Source of the DNA: Mortierella alpina
Lineage: Eukaryota > Mortierellomycota > Mortierellomycetes > Mortierellales > Mortierellaceae
DNA length: 64,000 nt
Assembly (NCBI GenBank): GCA_029449245.1
Contig: JANATF010000015.1
Coordinates: 620,001 to 684,000 of the forward strand
Direction of reading: 5' to 3'
Positions 20,440 through 31,462 of this stretch are shown one piece after another; within the stretch, counting starts at the first letter, position 1; the number at the start of each line of letters is the position of its first letter. The notes under the pieces are model-generated. The model ran no database searches and had not been told where the DNA came from. It saw only the letters and a list, made by a program, of their open reading frames with translations. A program made the translations under genes and the position numbers.

Positions 20440-22604
20440 ATGGTCAAAGGCAAGTTGTATTGCCACGCATCCTCTGCGCAAAATAGCCTCGGAGATTTAT
20501 GGCCTTTGCCTGGCGGCAGCCCTAGGACAAGGTGGACTAACCTTTTCTTTTCATCCCATCCTTACCGTTTGTCTTTATTCCACTGCATAGTTGTTATTTG
20601 CGGTGCTGCCGGCGGTATTGGTCAGCCCTTGTCCCTCCTTTTGAAGCAATCGGATCTGATCAGCCATTTGGCTTTGTACGATGTCGTGAACGCTCCTGGA
20701 GTCGCTGCGGATCTTTCTCATATCAATACGCGTTCCACCGTCACTGGACACGGTAAGGACGGCATGGCGGAGGCCCTTCGTGGCGCACACACCGTCGTCA
20801 TCCCTGCTGGAGTTCCTCGCAAGCCTGGCATGACCCGTGATGATCTTTTCAAGGTAATGATGATGATGACGAGTCTTTTTTTTTCCATGAAAATGGTTGT
20901 TTTGGGGAGTGGGTTTCAGTCTCTCTGGAGGACATGTCATTCTGTCACTACTCGCTGGGGTGGGACGTGTGAGTGCATTTGGTATTGAGCTATCACGCAG
21001 GGGTGAGGCAAGGGGATTTGCAGTAGAGATACCCATGCTTGTTGCAGGACTGAAAGCTGGACAAGATAGCATGTCTTTATCCACCTTTTTTTTGTCGTCT
21101 GTGTTTGCCCCCCTTTGACTGGCTCTTATCGGCTGCTCATCAGCGCACAACAAATTCTTTATCTTTGCAACCTTGCCTTGACTGGGCTGGCTTGAAAAAA
21201 AAAATCAAACGCGCCGATACGCTGCGATATGGAGAAAACTGTATTAACCCAATTTTTTTTCCTCTCTTCTGTTCGTTCACTCGTTCAACCCTCTGCATTT
21301 GGCGCTAACCCCCTCTCATGCTCCTGTCCATTGCTATCATTCTTTGTTGTTGCCTGCGCATGCATGTGCATATGCCTGCCCTTGTGCCCCCTTTGTGCTC
21401 GTGGAACACACACACAAAAAAAAAAATCATTGAATGAATGTATAGATCAACGCAGGTATCGTCCGTGATCTTGCAGAGGGGGTAGCCAGATATTGCCCTG
21501 GTGCCTTTGTCCTGGTGATCTCCAACCCAGTCAACTCTACAGTCCCCATCGTTTGTGAGGTCCTCAAGCAGCACGGTGTCTTTAACCCAAAGAAGTAAGT
21601 TTGACCCTGGAGCACTTTTGAGGGTTGTGGGGGAGGGGGGACGCAATCAATGATCGACGAGTCCATATCGTGGTGGGGATGATGTGATATCGAAATGGGT
21701 CAACAAGGCAGGATGATTATCTGTGGATATGATTGGGTGCGAGATTTTTTCTCTCCACAATCATAATCCCACTCTCGGTGCTCTATGCTCTCTGAGTTCT
21801 GATTGCGTCAAACGTAAAACGACGCGTGCGCCGCACCGGAAGAGAAGTGAAAAAAGTGGATACCTGTACCTGCCGAGGTCGCGCCACGGGGATGACAACC
21901 CAGTTCAACACGACCCACCAGATCAAATTGTGGAGGAGCCCTGTCTGCGTTTACACTCGCTCACTGTTACATTTGACTGACTTTTTTTCTTTTTTCTTCT
22001 GTTGTTCACGTTGCTCATTGTTACGCGTAGGGTGTTTGGCATTTCAACGCTTGATGTGGTTCGATCGTCGAGATTCGCATTTGAACTCAGCCCTGCTGTC
22101 GATCCCAAGACCACCAGGGTAACTGTCATCGGAGGACACAGCGGTGTGACGATTGTGCCTGTCCTCTCACAGATCCCAGGCGGGTTTGCGCAATCCCTTT
22201 CCAAGGAGCAACTGGATGCGTTGACGAACAGAATCCAGTATGGTGGCGACGAGGTTGTCAAGGCCAAGGATGGCGCGGGATCAGCAACTCTTTCGATGGC
22301 GCATGCTGGAGCACGGTTCACTAATGCTATTCTGGAGGCCACGGTTGCTGGCAAGACTGGACTGGTGGAGTCGACGTATGTGCCTTTGGCGGCTGACGCT
22401 GAGAGCACTGCGGCCTTCCGCGCAAAGACGGGGCTGGAGTACTTTGCCCAGGATGTTGAGTTTGGACGGGAGGGAGTGAGCAAGATCCGGCCGTTGCCCC
22501 AACTCTCAGAGTATGAGCAGACGTTGCTGGACGCTGCTGTGCCTGAGCTCAAGGTCAACATTACGAAAGGCACTGCCTTTATCACAGACAACTCCAAGAT
22601 CTGA
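20440..22604 (+). CDS. MDH: NAD-dependent malate dehydrogenase, probably peroxisomal or cytosolic
   Basis: Interconverts malate and oxaloacetate. Exons 20440-20449, 20591-20853, 21446-21594, 22031-22604; 331 residues. The first coding exon has only 10 bases, and intron 1 starts with GC instead of GT; only this splice yields the conserved [16 protein letters not shown]. The Rossmann glycine motif is residues 8-14. Substrate Arg residues are in [11 protein letters not shown] (R80, R86), the catalytic Asp is D149 in STLDVVR, and the catalytic His is H177 in GGHSG. There is no N-terminal transit peptide, which argues against the mitochondrial matrix. The C-terminus is Ser-Lys-Ile, a PTS1-like tripeptide, and the start resembles that of peroxisomal Mdh3, so a glyoxylate-cycle or beta-oxidation role is plausible. 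Introns 2 and 3 are long (592 and 436 nt). Confidence 0.94.
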
Positions 22605-23178
22605 AGTCGCAGTGTATGTTTAGAGTCCAAAGTAAAAAAAGAAAGTTCACCCCCACGTGAGATGCAGCGCCCGCATCGCAAAGTGTTCTGATGCGTATTG
22701 ATTTCTTTTTTTCTCGTATTTGTAAAAAAAGAAAAACGCGAGGCAAAAAAATAAGAGAAACCCCCAGTGAGTGAGGGCAGGTGTGGCCATGTCGAAGGCG
22801 AATGAGGCTAGAGAGAGAGAGAGAGCGAGAGCGAGTGAGTTGGAAAATGTTTATATTTTTTTTTCTGATTCTTCTTCTTCTTGTTCCTCTTCTCTGCTGC
22901 CCTCCCACCCCATCTCCACCCCGCTCCCTCGTACACGACGCCCCCTGTCGCCCGACTCGCACACGGATCTCTGCCTGGCACTCTCGATCGACCTTTGAGA
23001 GCGTATTTCTTGTGGTCCCTGTTATTATTTGGTCGTCTGCCAAGTGTATCTCCGTCCTCCTTTTTTTCTCTCTCTCTCTGTCTTTTTTCTTTCTGCCCGT
23101 TTCCGCGTGCTTCTCTCTCTCTTCCTTGTTGCCGCACCCCTCATCCCCCACCCCTTCTCGTAACTCTCACAACTCACC
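22605..23178. other. intergenic region and leader of importin beta gene
   Basis: No supportable gene. It contains A-tracts of the malate dehydrogenase 3' flank, a GA microsatellite (about 22810-22836) and a C/T-rich leader (about 22855-23160) up to the importin ATG. Confidence 0.5.
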
Positions 23179-26100
23179 ATGGCTTCTATCGGAGACATCC
23201 TGTTGAGCACCCTCTCGCCTGGTAAGCACTCCCATGCACCCCATCCCACCACTCGATCCTCCTCAGCTCCGCCGCCAGGATAAACGCGTACCATTCATAG
23301 CGCATAATAAGACCCTGCGCCCCATTTCCTGCAGGCGTTCATTCTGGACTCGACTCGACTCTTGCTGCTAAAACGCGAACCGCAGAGGATGGAATCTGCC
23401 GCGTCATGATCCCTATCCCCCATGCACTGGAGGTGTGGATGGATGGCGTCGTTGGTCCAATGCAGCCTTTTATGCACTCTGCACCCACTGGGTGCACACA
23501 TTTGACCAACTCGTGCATTATAACCTTGCCTTCTCCTCTCTCCCCCTCCTTTCCGGCCTCGCAAACAAACGTCTCATCTTCTTTGCTCACTCATTGCTTG
23601 TTTTCGTCCTTCTTACTCTATTTTAGATCAGCAAATCCGTGAGGCTGCCACAACTCAGCTCGAGACCGCTGCCAGCGAAGATTTTGTATGTTGACCTCCT
23701 TGCACCAGCTGCTGTCGTGTCGTTGTTTGCCGCCGCCGCTGCGTCCCTTTTATTATGGACGTTCGATATTGTTTTTTTTTCTATCTTGGAGGGGATGGGG
23801 GGCATGTGCAGATGTTTGAAGTACGAGATACATGGATTCAAGGACTCTGGCCCAAAGGACTTTTGGACGTGGACAATGTGGCAAGGATAATAACAAGGCA
23901 ATCTCGACTATGGATACGCAGACTTTAACAGGAGCCATGGACCTACAATATCACTATATACACGGAACAAGAGGTTGTTCTTTTTGTTTCTTTGCCTTGG
24001 CTTGGACACAACAAGACGGTGGTGGCGTTATTATTTTTGGCTTCATGGGTTTATGTGCAGGGCCTGAACGCCTCTTTGCAATCGCGCCGCATGCGTCTGA
24101 GCTACGCCCACTGTGGTGTGATACCCTAATGCTTTTTGCCCTGCTAACCATGTGGCCTGTTCGTCCCTGACTATCACAGAAACAATATGTGGTCATGCTG
24201 TGCCAGGAACTCAGCAATGAGCAGAGTCAGGCCCGTGTTGCTGCTGGTTTGGCTCTCAAGAACGCTTTGACTGCAAGGGTAAGGAATACAAAAAGCGACA
24301 TGCATAAGATTTGCAGCAAAAAACACTGTGTACATGTGCGTCAGTATGCAGTGCACTTTTTCTCATAGCCGAACCCTTCTCCGCCCTTCGAATGACTGTG
24401 CGAAATCTAGGAAACTGAGCGCCGCAAGGAGATGAGTGCACGCTGGATGTCCATTGATGGCTCTACACGAGACCAGATCAAGACCTTGGTATGTTGTTTT
24501 TTTTGTCCTGCTTACCTTCCTTGGTATATATGGCATTCTGCACCTCAGAATGTGGCCCAGGTTTAAACTGACGAAATGCTTTTTTTTTTCCACAATCTTA
24601 GGTCCTTACAACTCTCGGTACCGCAGAGCTTCGCGCCGGTGTTGTAACTGCACAGGTCGTTGCTGCCATCGCCGCCATTGAGCTTCCTTTGGGTCAGTGG
24701 GAGGATGTCATTCGCTTGATGCTTCACAGCTTGCAGACCACCGAGAACACCAACCTCAAGCAGTGCACTCTTCAGGCCATCGGATTCGTCTGCGAGTCTA
24801 TTGTAAGTTGCAAGGACTACTCCATGTGATGAATGATCACATAAACACGAGTTCATGGATAGTGTCGTCTAATACGGTTTCATCGTTACTTTTGTGTTTT
24901 AGGATCGTGATGTTCTTACCGCCCAAGCCAACAGCATTCTTACAGCAGTTGTTCAGGGCGCCCGCAAGGACGAGCCAAGTGAGGCCGTTCGCTTGGCTGC
25001 TATCTCGGCCTTGTACAACTCGCTGGAGTTTGTCGAGGAGAACTTCAAGAGAGAGGGAGAGCGCAACTATATCATGCAGGTCGTTTGCGAGGCCACCCAG
25101 AGCCAGGATGTTCAAGTTCAGATTTCTGCATTCGAGTGTCTGGTTCGCATTATGCAGCTCTACTATGAGTGGATGCCCTTCTACATGCAGAAGGCCCTCT
25201 TTGGAGTAAGTTGATTGTCCTACGGGTATGGAAACTGAGAACGACCATGACATTGGTCTGAACCTAAAGTATTAACCGAGAACAAAATAACCTTTTTTTT
25301 TTACTCGTCATCTTAGCTGACTGTCCAGGGAATGAAGCATGAGAATGAGCGCGTCGCTCTCCAGGCTGTCGAGTTCTGGTCGACTGTTTGCGAGGAAGAA
25401 ATCGATTTGGAGCAGATGAGACTCAACGTAAGTCAGGAGCAGGGTTACCATGCAGCCTTTTCTTTTATAATGCTTCTCCTATAAGGTTCCGGAACTCACG
25501 GCGCTTTACAAATCTTTCATTGACAATTGTAGGCTCAGGACGAAGGAGTAGAGCCCGTTTCCGCCAACTACAACTTCTCCAAGGCTGCTTTGACAGAGAC
25601 TTTGCCAACTCTTTTGCTATTGATGGCCAAGCAGGAGGAGGACGATGATGAAGATGACTGGAACCTATCGATGGCTGCAGGCACCTGCTTGTCGTTGACT
25701 GCCCAGTGTGTTGGTGATGCAATTGTCGGCCCAGTTATTCAGTTCGTGCAAGCCAATATCCGTCACAGCGAGTGGCAGTACCGCGAGGCTTCAGTCATGG
25801 CCTTTGGTTCTATTTTGGATGGTCCCACGCCCGAGCTCCTCCAGCCCCCCGTCACACAGGCGCTGCCCTTCCTCATTGACATGATGAACGATCCCGTGGT
25901 CAAGGTCAAGGACACCACCGCCTGGACCTTGGGACGTGTCTGCCAGACTGTGCCAGAGTGCATCAAGCCCGACGTTCACCTCCGGCCATTGATTGAAGCT
26001 CTTGTGCGTGGACTGGACGATTCGAACAGAATCATCTCCAACTGCTGCTTGTCACTGATGCATCTCGCTGAAGGACTGGAGGCTGAAATGGGTCCAGATG

Positions 26101-27427
26101 CCCCTACCTGCTTCATGTCGCCTTACTTTGAGGGTGTTGTCACTGCGCTCATGAGGATCACAGAGCGCAGCACCAACGAGGGTTTCTCGCGCACGTCTGC
26201 ATACGAGGCTATCTCCAACATGATCAAGTTCAGCGCCAAGGATGTCTTCCCCAGTATCTCTGTACTCTCTTCGAGCATCCTGGACAGACTGGAGCAGAGC
26301 ATCAACGTGCAGAACCAGATTGTTGGAGTGGACGAGCGCAACAGCCACAGCGAGTTGCAGTCCAACATTACCAGTGTGCTCACTGTCATTATCCGTCGCG
26401 TTGGAAAGGACATTGCCGCTATTGCGGACCGGGTCATGACACTGTTGTTGCAGCTCGTCGGCGCTGCTACGAAACACTCTACCATTCTCGAGGACGCCTT
26501 CCTGGCCATCGGAGCCTTGTGCACCGCCCTGGAGACGGAGTTTGCGCGCTATCTCGAGACATTTGCACCCTTCTTATTTAGCGCGTTGCAGAATCACGAG
26601 GAGCACCAGCTCTGCTCTATTGCTGTGGGCTTGATTGGCGATATCTGCCGAGGCATGGGTCCCCAGTCTGCCACTTACTGCAACGAGTTTATGACCACAC
26701 TCTTGCACAATCTTCAGAGCCCTCTCCTGCACCGTAACGTAAAGCCCGCTATTCTCTCGTGCTTTGGAGACATTGCCCTTGCGATTGAGGGACAGTTCGC
26801 AACCTACTTGGATGTGACCATGGCCGTTCTTGCTCAGGCTTGCAACATTAGTGCCTCTCCTGTAAGTTTTGTCCTTTTTTCGGATCGACCCCTGTGCTTT
26901 CAAAAGAGGGAAATAGGTGATGTGTGCTGACTTCTTGGCTATATTATAGGCTGATTATGACATGATTGACTATGTCAACCAGCTTCGCGAGGGTATTGTG
27001 GACGCCTATGTCGGAATTGTCCAAGGCCTGAAGACTGGAGAGAATGGTAAATTGGTGTTGTTCATCTCTGGAGAGAACTTGTCTATCGCGAAAGAGCCGA
27101 TCAAAAGTACTTACTGCTGTCATATCCGTTGATCCTTTGTTTTCTCTCTCTATAGCCGCTCTCTTGGGACCTCATTTGGCTCACATGTTCCAGTTCATGA
27201 ACGCCACGTACAACGACCCCGAGAGATCCGACTCCCTGTTGACCAGCACCATTGGACTTCTCGGTGATTTGGCAGAAACGTTCCCCGGAGGCGAGATCAA
27301 GGCTTACTTGCAGGGCGACTGGGTGCAAAAGTGCCTGAAGGAAGGTCGCAGTAGCCGTATGAACTCTAACAAGACCAAGGAGATTGCACGTTGGGCTAGG
27401 GAGATGGTGAAGCGCGCTAGTATCTAA
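23179..27427 (+). CDS. KAP95: importin subunit beta-1 (karyopherin beta)
   Basis: Nuclear import receptor that carries importin-alpha/NLS cargo through the pore and is released by Ran-GTP. Exons 23179-23221, 23627-23685, 24180-24278, 24411-24488, 24602-24802, 24903-25205, 25317-25427, 25533-26861, 26950-27046, 27156-27427; all introns GT-AG; 863 residues, the family's normal length. It is built of HEAT repeats throughout. Signature pieces include the N-terminal importin-beta region ([20 protein letters not shown]), the acidic loop after [16 protein letters not shown] in HEAT 8, and [14 protein letters not shown]. The C-terminal end is [16 protein letters not shown]. Introns crowd the 5' half, while one 1.3-kb exon encodes the middle. 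The start is supported by the short first exon joined in frame to [12 protein letters not shown]. Confidence 0.96.
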
Positions 27428-28067
27428 AGGTTGTGTAGCTCTCAAGCCTCAGGCGTTCGGTTCGTGGTCGTGTGTGTTTCTTCTTTTCCTTTGTTCTTAA
27501 TTGCTTTCAACACCCTTTCTTTTATCTCGACCTTGAGCAGAGGAAACGTCCCGACAGGTCTCTTTTATCTTTTTTTTTCTTTTCATTACCCCCCATTGTA
27601 CTTTTTTCCTCCCTTTCACTCTTAAAAAAAATTCCTTTGTTCGTTATGAAGAGATGCCAGTAGAGTCGCGTCTTTTTCCATTTTACCCCCCCTCCCACCT
27701 TCTCTCTTACACTTCCTGTTCATACATCCACCATTTATCTGAGGTCGTTCTTTTCTTTTTCTTTTTTTCTCTTTCCACTTTTCTTTTTTTTTTCCTTTCA
27801 TGTCCTAGATCGACCTTTCTTCTTTTTCTCTTCTCTCTTTTTTGATACAAGCAAATCCCCCTTCCCTTCTCACTTCTTCGCCCTACTCTTCCTTGTTGAC
27901 AGATAATAAAGCGAGCAAGTCAATGCAAATGCTGGAGAGAGATTTTCTTTTTCTGAGGAAAGGACATGCGATGAACAAGGGACGTAAAAGATTTGTTTTC
28001 TTTTTTATTTTTATATATTTCTTGTTGAGGTGAGGAGGTTTGCATGGAGGTGGTCATTCTTGTTTGT
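27428..28067. other. convergent 3' flanks of importin beta and acyl carrier protein genes
   Basis: T-rich sequence with many T6-T10 runs on the plus strand between two stops. It fits two 3' untranslated regions. No gene seen. Confidence 0.6.
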
Positions 28068-29075
28068 TTAGTGGGCATCATCACGCTTGGAGACGTATTC
28101 AACAGCCTGAGCAGCAGACTTGATCTCGTCAGCGTCCTTGTCGGGGATCTCGATCGAGAACTCCTCCTCGATGGCCATGACGACCTCGACAGTGTCCAAA
28201 GAGTCCAAGCCGAGATCAGAGTTGAAGTTGGCTTGAAGGGTGATCTATGTCGTTTGAGGTAAAAGAGGCAGATAGGTGGGTTTTGATTAGTAAGTTGTCG
28301 CATTTGGCTGTTGCGAATATAATAGAACTGCGGCGAATCAGACACGGTTCCTGATATTTCCGAGTTGGTGCCTAGTAGAGCCATTTTGATGCACGGTCCC
28401 CACCCAAACTTCGCTGGCTACCGTCTTGCAGTTATAAAAAAAAACCAAGATACCATGTACCGCTGGTGGTGATCGAGTGTTGCTTTTTGCTGAGTAGTGA
28501 ACACTTGGATCCGACGTAAAAAATATAACGACAACATCAACAGCGCGATCATCCTCCTCTTTGAGGTTCGCGATGTCGATATGTTTCTGGCTTCCATGGG
28601 TGATCGCACTGATCTTCCAAGTTGCTATCTTTTTTTTATCCATAGGCTGCACTCATGAGATTCAGAGACGAAAGGGTTCCTTCCTTCCTCCTTGTGTACA
28701 GTGCCTTGCCCAGTTTTCCACTGTTTCTTTCTTCATTTTTGCTGTCCGCGTCGAGATATTTTTTTCCTTTGATTGGTGGTCCCGCTACTGTGTGTCAATC
28801 TTTGATCTCTCTCATATGAGTCCCGTCTTTTTCTTTCTTGGAAGGGGAAGTTTCTTCAAGTATACCTTGTTGCTGTCGACCTTGTTGAATCCGGCCAAGA
28901 TATCCAGGACACGCTTCTCGACGCTCTCGCGGGAGAGACCGGCGGAAGCGTAGGAGCGGGTCAAGTTCAGGGCAAAGGCGGTCCTTGCGGGAGAAGCGAC
29001 GGCGGCGTTTCTGTAGAGGGCCGCGACAGCATGGTGGCGGTAGATGGCGGTGGCGGGGCGGATGGCTCTGAACAT
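28068..29075 (-). CDS. ACP1: mitochondrial acyl carrier protein (NDUFAB1/Acp1)
   Basis: Carries acyl chains on phosphopantetheine for mitochondrial fatty-acid and lipoate synthesis, and is an accessory subunit of complex I and of Fe-S assembly. Two exons on minus, 29075-28866 and 28244-28068, with a 621-nt intron; 128 residues. The N-terminal 40 or so residues are rich in Arg/Ala with no acidic residues ([15 protein letters not shown]), a mitochondrial presequence. The carrier domain has the attachment serine S85 in [19 protein letters not shown] and ends with an [12 protein letters not shown] helix, as in mitochondrial ACPs. The splice joins DSNK to ITLQANF in phase 0. It is transcribed divergently from the LYAR gene. 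Confidence 0.95.
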
Positions 29076-29784
29076 GTTGGGCGGGTCTGTGTGTATGTGT
29101 GTGTTGGGTGGGTGATGCGGTCGGTGATGCGAAGGAAAAAAATATAGATTTGGACAATGAAAACTGGCGCTCGGAAAACAATGGATGTCCGAGCACCCCT
29201 TAAAGCTGTCAGATAGAAAAAAAAAATATACCGTTTGCCTTGCAATCAGTGATATGGGGGCGGGGAAGCCAAGTGGAGGGAAACCTCTCATCTCTTCCTT
29301 TCACCTGGACGAAAGAAAAATAAACACACTGATGGGAGAGAAAACTCATACTCGTGTTGCAGAATAACGGCAAAAGGCTGCGCTGAGGAGTATTCCTCGA
29401 TTTGAATGAAGGCACACTCCAGTGCACGAGCCAACGCAAGCCACGCGAAAGCCCTCGTCGACCTTGCGCCTCGGCGCTATCCAACAAGGCAGCCCTTGTC
29501 TCTGAAAGGTAGTGAACGGTAGCTTTCGAGGAGCTGACTATGTGTCAAGAGATTTTTGAGCTCACTTGAAGAACCTCAGAGTGCTTCGAGGTGGTGTCTA
29601 CGACCTAGCACAGAGTTGGACAGCATGTTCCTGGCGAAGGACAAAAAAAAAAAAAAGGTGGCTTGACGCCAGATCGTTGTTTACATGTTCTGAATAACCC
29701 AGCGAAGGTCATTCCTCTCCCTTCTTTCCTCCCACCCACCTCCACACCCCTTCCCCGTTTACTTTCCCGTTTACTTCCTCCACC
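29076..29784. promoter_or_regulatory. divergent promoter region between ACP1 and LYAR
   Basis: Space between two divergent start codons. It holds CA/GT-rich sequence next to the ACP start, A-tracts around 29217-29228 and 29642-29655, and a C/T-rich leader (29708-29780) before LYAR. No gene or clear TATA box seen. Confidence 0.4.
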
Positions 29785-30673
29785 ATGGTCTCCTTCGTCT
29801 GCGACACCTGCCAAGAAACAGTCAAGAAGCCTAAACTTGACCAGCATTTCGGCCGCTGCCCTTACGCCCAGTTCTCTTGCATCGACTGCTCCGTCTCATT
29901 TCAGGGCGTTGAATACCGTTCCCATACCTCCTGTATCAGCGAGGCCGAGAAGTACCAGAAGGCATTATACCGTGGACCCAAGAAGGTAATAGATAACACA
30001 GATACTTCTGTATACATTCTTATTTCCCATGTCTATGTATGAGTGCATGCAAAAAGATGGGTGGGTGGGTGTACCTGATAGTGTATCTGACGATTTTTCG
30101 TTTTTGTTTCTACTATAGGGTGGACACCAGAACAATGGACAAAAAGCCAACAACAACAACAAGGGAGCAAAGGCAGGAAATGCAGAGCAGACACCAGTAG
30201 TAACGGAGAAGAAGGAGGAGGCGCCTGTTGTCGCAGCTGCCGTTGTTCCTACTTCTATTGTCGAGGAGATGAAGCAAAAGAAGCGCAAGGCCGAGGATTC
30301 AGCTGAGAGCGAGACGCCAAGCAAAAAGGAGAAGAAGGAGAAGAAGGACAAGAAAGATAAGGCCGAGAAGAAGGACAAGAAGGAGAAGAAAGAGGTGAAG
30401 AAGGAGGAGAAGAAGGAGAAGAAGGAAGAGAAGAAGGAGGAGAAGAAGGAGAAGAAGGAAGAGAAGAAGGAGAAGAAGGAAGTAAAGAAGGAAGAGAAGA
30501 AGGAGATGAAGGAAGAGAAGAAGGAAGAGAAGAAGGAGAAGAAGGCAGAGAAGAAGGAGAAGAAGGAAGAGAAGAAGGAAGAGAAGAAGGAGAAGAAGGA
30601 GAAGAAGGAAATGAAGGACAAGGCTGAGAAGAAAGAGAAGAAAGAGAAGAAGGAAAAGAAGGAGAAGAAGTAG
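29785..30673 (+). CDS. LYAR: LYAR-type C2HC zinc-finger nucleolar protein with long Lys/Glu tail
   Basis: Exons 29785-29985 and 30119-30673; 251 residues. Two tandem C2HC zinc fingers occupy the first 50 residues: C6, C9, H21, C25 and C32, C35, H47, C50. A conserved SEAEKYQKALYRGPKK follows, the region that defines LYAR. LYAR proteins are nucleolar and act in ribosome biogenesis. The rest is an Asn/Lys linker and then more than 110 residues made almost only of Lys and Glu (KKEKKEEKKE repeats) to the C-terminus. That tail probably forms a highly charged helix or disordered nucleolar-targeting segment. On the minus strand the same tract reads as Ser/Phe/Leu repeats, which are shadows. The gene lies between ACP1 and the NLR array. 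Confidence 0.88.
30320..30670 (+). repeat. AAG/GAG codon repeat encoding Lys/Glu tail
   Basis: Near-perfect purine tract of AAG, GAG and GAA codons in short tandem blocks, coding the LYAR tail. The plus strand is almost pure purine, so slippage and length variation are expected. Confidence 0.85.
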
Positions 30674-31361
30674 CGACTGATTCCACTCACCTAGACTCTG
30701 TACAATACACTGCATTTATTTCACACTTTGACAACAAAGAAGATCCGAGAGTCATAACCAGGAAGCGCTGACCTGCTCATTCCATGCAGCAGCAGTAGCA
30801 ATAACGTATCGTACAGTTCTGTTCTAGTGCGAAGAAGGATTAGTCAGTCCACCGTCCCTGTATGTCGAGTATCATCTTGTAGAGGCTGATAGCGCACCAT
30901 TTCAGCAGAAACCTAGGAGACCACACTCACAACATTCATGATGGATGTATCGCCAACATATTTAGGAACTGTAGGTCGTATTCGCGCTATCTGATAGCTA
31001 TAATCGACGTTTGCCAAAGCTGAAGACCCATTTGATTGCAGCCCTGTGTTGTAGAGAGTATGAAGAAGAGGGAAGAGACGACCACGTTATGATCTAGACA
31101 TACGGTGCGAGAAAACAGGTGCGAACCATGCGCTCAGCAGAGTTTCACCCCATGTAGCACAGGGCAATATGCAAAGCGAGGGGCGGTTTTAAAAAAATGC
31201 AGCCAGGGAGAGCAGAGTTTCTTTCCTTTGCCTCTTACTCCTCTCCCCTCCCATCCTCGTCCTGCCCATCCTCGTCCTCCCCACTCTCACCGCCGAGACT
31301 TCAACAAGAAATCTGCTGAGGTCACTTCCCTTCTCCACCCATCTAGCATCCGTCATCCGCT
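30674..31361. other. intergenic region before the NLR array
   Basis: LYAR 3' flank followed by the upstream region of N1. The part from about 31200 to 31360 is C/T-rich and resembles, at lower similarity, the pyrimidine-rich blocks before N2-N4. No gene seen. Confidence 0.5.
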
Positions 31362-31431
31362 GTAAGTACGGCGTACACAGGCATCTTGGGGAACAGCATC
31401 TAGCTCAAGAGGACTGACCTGGTGCCTCCAG
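31362..31431 (+). other. 5' leader intron of N1
   Basis: GTAAGTA donor to a CTCCAG acceptor in the untranslated leader. Equivalent introns with the same ends occur before N2, N3 and N4. An in-frame TAG follows the acceptor, 27 bases before the ATG. Confidence 0.6.
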
Positions 31432-31462
31432 TGCCTAGAATTCGACCCAAGCAATCTGCAGG

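Noticed and set aside
29965-30715. Minus-strand Ser/Phe-, Pro/Ser- and Leu-rich ORFs
   Set aside because: They are antisense readings of the Lys/Glu codon repeat of LYAR; no start context or family.
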